NCBI GenBank assembly: GCA_031255955.1
Contig: JAIRRO010000097.1
Location: 1 to 6,345, forward strand
DNA length: 6,345 bases
Reading direction: 5' to 3'
DNA from: Oscillospiraceae bacterium
GTDB lineage: Bacteria; Bacillota; Clostridia; Oscillospirales; Oscillospiraceae
Shown piece after piece: positions 4,357-6,345 of the stretch. Under the pieces are notes generated by a model, which worked only from the letters and a program-made list of their open reading frames with translations, did not search any database and was not told where the DNA came from. How positions within the stretch are numbered: the stretch's first letter is position 1; every line of letters starts with the position of its first letter. Position numbers and translations under genes: made by a program.

Positions 4357-4896
4357 ATGATTTATTCGGCATTATATCCGTCACCCATCGGTACGCTTAC
4401 GCTGGAATGCGACGACAGCAGTCTAGTCGGCGTGTGGCTGGAGGGGCAAAAATACCGCGAGCCCGGCTCTAACGCGACGCTGCGCGAATCCGATGACGCG
4501 CCCATACTCAAAGCCGCGAAAGCGTGGCTGGACGGCTATTTCGCGGGCAAGGCTCCGGACGTCTCCGCGTTGCCGCTTGCCCCTGTCGGCAGCGATTTTC
4601 GGCGCGAGGTGTGGCGACTGCTTTGCGATATTCCGTATGGCACGGTTGTCACCTACGGCGACATCGCCAAAAAGATGGCGGCGTGGGCGGGCAAGGCAAA
4701 AATGTCCGCGCAAGCTGTGGGCGGCGCCGTCGGACACAATCCCATCTCGATTATAATCCCCTGTCACAGGGTTGTTGGCGCAAACGGCAGCCTGACCGGC
4801 TACGGCGGCGGCATCGCGCGAAAAATCAAGCTTCTGCAACACGAGGGAGTGGATACCTCGCGCCTGTTCGCCCCCAAAAAAGGCACGGCGCTGTGA
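4357..4896 (+). CDS. ogt: Methylated-DNA--protein-cysteine S-methyltransferase (O6-alkylguanine-DNA alkyltransferase)
   Basis: 179 residues. The protein transfers the alkyl group from O6-alkylguanine to its own cysteine in a one-time repair reaction. The active site is SIIIPCHRVVGANG with acceptor C136 (PCHR at 135-138); Y100 and the DNA-binding helix-turn-helix region precede it, and GYGGG (148-152) with KIKLLQHEG follows. The N-terminal domain (1-80) is the small ribonuclease-H-like fold of Ogt/MGMT. One notable difference: the recognition helix reads AQAVGGAVGHNP, with Gln where many family members (for example E. coli Ogt, ARAVG) have the Arg that fills the gap left by the flipped base. 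The ATG start has GGGAGGG (4344-4350) 6 bases upstream. Its TGA is followed closely by the next small gene. Confidence 0.95.
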   Translation: MIYSALYPSPIGTLTLECDDSSLVGVWLEGQKYREPGSNATLRESDDAPILKAAKAWLDGYFAGKAPDVSALPLAPVGSDFRREVWRLLCDIPYGTVVTYGDIAKKMAAWAGKAKMSAQAVGGAVGHNPISIIIPCHRVVGANGSLTGYGGGIARKIKLLQHEGVDTSRLFAPKKGTAL

Positions 4897-4913
4897 GCGG
4901 GGGAGTGGCCGGC

Positions 4914-5120
4914 ATGGACGAGGACATTCTCCTAAAGTGTTTGCCGGAGTTTTTGCGGCACGATATAGACGCTCTGGCAGCGGCCTATGAGAACCCGGAG
5001 AAATACGCGACGCTCATTGATTGCCTGTATTGCGAGGTACAGGGCTCGATAAATTCCGCGTATTACGGCGGGCAAATCACCGAAAAAGAAGCCGCACTAT
5101 TGCGGAGTAGGTATTTGTAG
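4914..5120 (+). CDS. Small protein of unknown function (68 residues)
   Basis: Not recognised. The ATG at 4914 has GGGGGAG (4898-4904) 9 bases upstream. An in-frame GTG at 4893 overlaps the ogt stop and would add 7 residues, but it lacks a site of its own. The protein is acidic and mostly helical. It contains two Cys in DCLYCEV (residues 36-42), then QGSINSAYYGGQITEKEAALLRSRYL. That ending (a helix with an INxA-like motif, a gap, then ITxxEAxxLRxxYL) resembles the ends of small uncharacterised Firmicutes proteins I have seen. It lies 17 bases after ogt and is followed by a terminator, so it is the last gene of the copZ-ogt operon. No signal peptide or membrane segment is apparent. Confidence 0.7.
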   Translation: MDEDILLKCLPEFLRHDIDALAAAYENPEKYATLIDCLYCEVQGSINSAYYGGQITEKEAALLRSRYL

Positions 5121-5144
5121 AAAACACATCTACAAACGCTTTTT
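5114..5144 (+). terminator. Terminator of the copZ-ogt operon
   Basis: TTTGTAGA (5114-5121) pairs with TCTACAAA (5129-5136), loop AAACACA, followed by CGC and five Ts (5140-5144). The stem contains the TAG stop of the small gene. The AU-rich stem and the 3-base gap before the T-run make it moderate in strength. Confidence 0.55.
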
Positions 5145-5334
5145 GCGAACAATGATCCGCGCGAGAAAAGCCCTCATTCTCGACAAGGCATTGGAGTGTT
5201 TTGCGTAAAAACATCACCGCGTTAGTACCCGGCATGGGCGCTGGCATAGCGGTCTACCCGTTATGCTTGCCGCACCAGGTGGCGATCTCCGCGATCAGCT
5301 GCAAACTCGGTTTGATTGGGGTCAAATTGCACGG
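5145..5334. other. Gap between the convergent operons; possible gene remnant
   Basis: No full gene is evident. A CGAGAA/TTCTCG hairpin sits at 5162-5167/5177-5182. The base composition still resembles the GC-rich left part of the window. On the minus strand the frame of the GNAT-peptidase gene continues past its TGA for 26 codons to a TAG (5254-5256). Beyond that TAG the same frame stays open for roughly 55 more codons, into the end of the operon on the other strand. Several plus-strand frames are also open here for 35 or more codons. This could be a decayed gene, but nothing matches a family I know. Confidence 0.35.
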
Positions 5335-6276
5335 TCACAATAAAACCTCCCAGTAATAACGCAATTTTGCTTGTTCGGGCAGCCTGCCCAACACGCCAAA
5401 TTCCGGATCGTAGTATTTGCTCTCGTAATAAAGTGACCAATGCCCATATCCGGGCAGCTTCACGCTTAATATACAGCATTCCGGCAGAATAGCACCTTCG
5501 GTATATTTCAGTCGTGCCTTTGTCGCGGTTTTCAACCCATACCATTTCAAGGCATCGCGCAATTCCTGTGTTGATGTGCCTTTATCGTTTTGCATAACCT
5601 CAATCACTTCGTCCACAGATACCCCGGCAAGCATGGCGATAACGGATTGTCCGCAGAGATATTCGGTCGGTTGCTTGACATAAGCAATAGAATCAATTCT
5701 GCGGATTGGCTTTTCAAAGCTGTATTGGCTTTTCGCTTTGTTGGGCGGAGTATAGTTATATATTTCGGTGTATTCGCTGCGAAATTGCTCTTTGGAAATG
5801 TAAAAATGCGACAACCCGTCGGCAGTGGACTTATACTTTGTGAACTCAAGGCCGCATAGCAGAGGGTACGCAAAACGCCCATTGGTTCTGGCGTTGGTGA
5901 AAACCTTTGAGGTCTTAACGCCGAAGAACGCAAAGTGCAGCACTTTCCCCAGTAGCTCTCTCCCTAAACAAAGCTCTTTATATTCGTCCCGAATCCAGCC
6001 GTATGTAACCACCTTTTTTGTCATATCCGCGCTACCTATTTTGGTGAGATAATGCCAACCGATAAGCTCATTGTTCTCCTTGCTGACAACAGCCCATGCG
6101 CCGTTTTTAATCGTTTCATCGTTCAATTTTCTGGCATCTTCCATTGAGCGTATTTTTGCAAATTGGCTTGTGTGATTCTGTTCATCAAATATTTTGATAA
6201 TCTTAAATACGCTCTCGGTGTCGTCCCCCGAAAAAGGTCTTAATATAAATCTTTCTGTTTCTAATGTTGGATACAC
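5335..6276 (-). CDS. GNAT acetyltransferase-like domain fused to papain-like (C39-like) cysteine peptidase domain
   Basis: 313 residues from the GTG at 6276, which has GAGG (6288-6285) 8 bases upstream; an in-frame GTG at 6285 overlaps that site. Residues 1-165 look like a RimJ/RimL-type GNAT domain: LETERFILRPF, then YGWIRDEYKELCLGRELL, VFTNARTNGRF and GLEFTKY. The acetyl-CoA loop is degenerate (KELCLG where R/QxxGxG/A is expected), so catalysis is uncertain. Residues 190-313 resemble C39-like papain-fold peptidases: Q202 and C208 (QPTEYLCGQSV; Q-to-C spacing of six as in papain), H279 (GYGHWSLYY) and D290 (YYDPEFG). No signal peptide or membrane helix is seen, so it should be cytosolic. Possible roles are peptide modification plus cleavage, deamidation or defence; none is shown. 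The gene is clearly more AT-rich than the left part of the window, suggesting acquisition by transfer. Confidence 0.75.
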   Translation of the reverse strand: MYPTLETERFILRPFSGDDTESVFKIIKIFDEQNHTSQFAKIRSMEDARKLNDETIKNGAWAVVSKENNELIGWHYLTKIGSADMTKKVVTYGWIRDEYKELCLGRELLGKVLHFAFFGVKTSKVFTNARTNGRFAYPLLCGLEFTKYKSTADGLSHFYISKEQFRSEYTEIYNYTPPNKAKSQYSFEKPIRRIDSIAYVKQPTEYLCGQSVIAMLAGVSVDEVIEVMQNDKGTSTQELRDALKWYGLKTATKARLKYTEGAILPECCILSVKLPGYGHWSLYYESKYYDPEFGVLGRLPEQAKLRYYWEVLL

Positions 6277-6294
6277 AATAACCACCTCAATATC

Positions 6295-6300
6295 ATTATA
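6295..6300 (-). promoter_or_regulatory. Possible -10 box for the GNAT-peptidase gene
   Basis: The minus strand reads a perfect TATAAT here, 18 bases before the GTG at 6276. No good -35 box lies 17 bases upstream (the sequence there is CCTAAA) and there is no extended TG. The start would fall at the Shine-Dalgarno site, so the real promoter may be further right, partly outside the window. Confidence 0.3.
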
Positions 6301-6345
6301 ATTGCCCCTTTGGGATTTTTAGGCTTATTCATGCGCTCGTTCCTC

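Noticed and set aside
4524..4913. Long frame that includes the 68-residue gene but starts inside ogt
   Set aside because: The upstream part is a shadow of ogt in another frame; the ribosome site and protein-like sequence begin at 4914.
5152..5208. 18-codon plus-strand frame (MIRARKALILDKALECFA)
   Set aside because: Very short, no ribosome site, directly after a terminator.

Overview
The window looks like chromosomal DNA of a GC-rich member of the Firmicutes, probably class Clostridia. Three things suggest this. The Shine-Dalgarno sites are strong (GGAGG, GAGG, GGGAGGG). The promoters are near-consensus sigma-A type. The gene set (YigZ, a short PduL, SecG, TatD, a CopZ-like HMA protein, Ogt, and a RelB/zeta pair) is common in that class. 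The taxon is inferred; no rRNA is present. About 5.3 kb is GC-rich. The last kilobase (5335-6276) is visibly more AT-rich and probably has a different history.

Layout, left to right. 1-344 has no convincing protein gene: the first ~96 bases can fold into a closed, branched RNA-like structure, and an extended -10 promoter lies just before yigZ. yigZ and pduL (345-1571, plus strand) form a two-gene operon. It ends in a strong bidirectional terminator shared with the convergent secG (minus strand). secG and tatD (plus strand) diverge from a short AT-rich region holding the tatD promoter and a leader hairpin. A tRNA-Arg(ACG) gene follows, with its own promoter and terminator.

Next is a toxin-antitoxin cassette (3073-3982). 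A RelB/DinJ-like antitoxin gene overlaps by 14 nt a small zeta-toxin-like P-loop kinase gene, behind a perfect-consensus promoter with an inverted repeat over its -10 box. The cassette is bracketed by two copies of the same pair of short direct repeats, a 13-mer and a 19-mer, so it looks inserted between the tRNA and the next operon. That operon (4119-5120) encodes a CopZ-like metal-binding protein, an O6-alkylguanine-DNA alkyltransferase and an unrecognised 68-residue protein, and ends in a hairpin terminator.

On the minus strand at the right edge is a 313-residue fusion of a GNAT acetyltransferase-like domain and a papain-like (C39-like) cysteine peptidase domain with an apparent Gln-Cys-His-Asp active site. 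The reading frame continues past its TGA stop for 26 protein-like codons.

Most of the window is ordinary housekeeping. The parts most worth following are the non-standard RelB/zeta pairing with its flanking repeats, the GNAT-peptidase fusion, and the possible RNA structures at the left edge and around the yigZ start codon.
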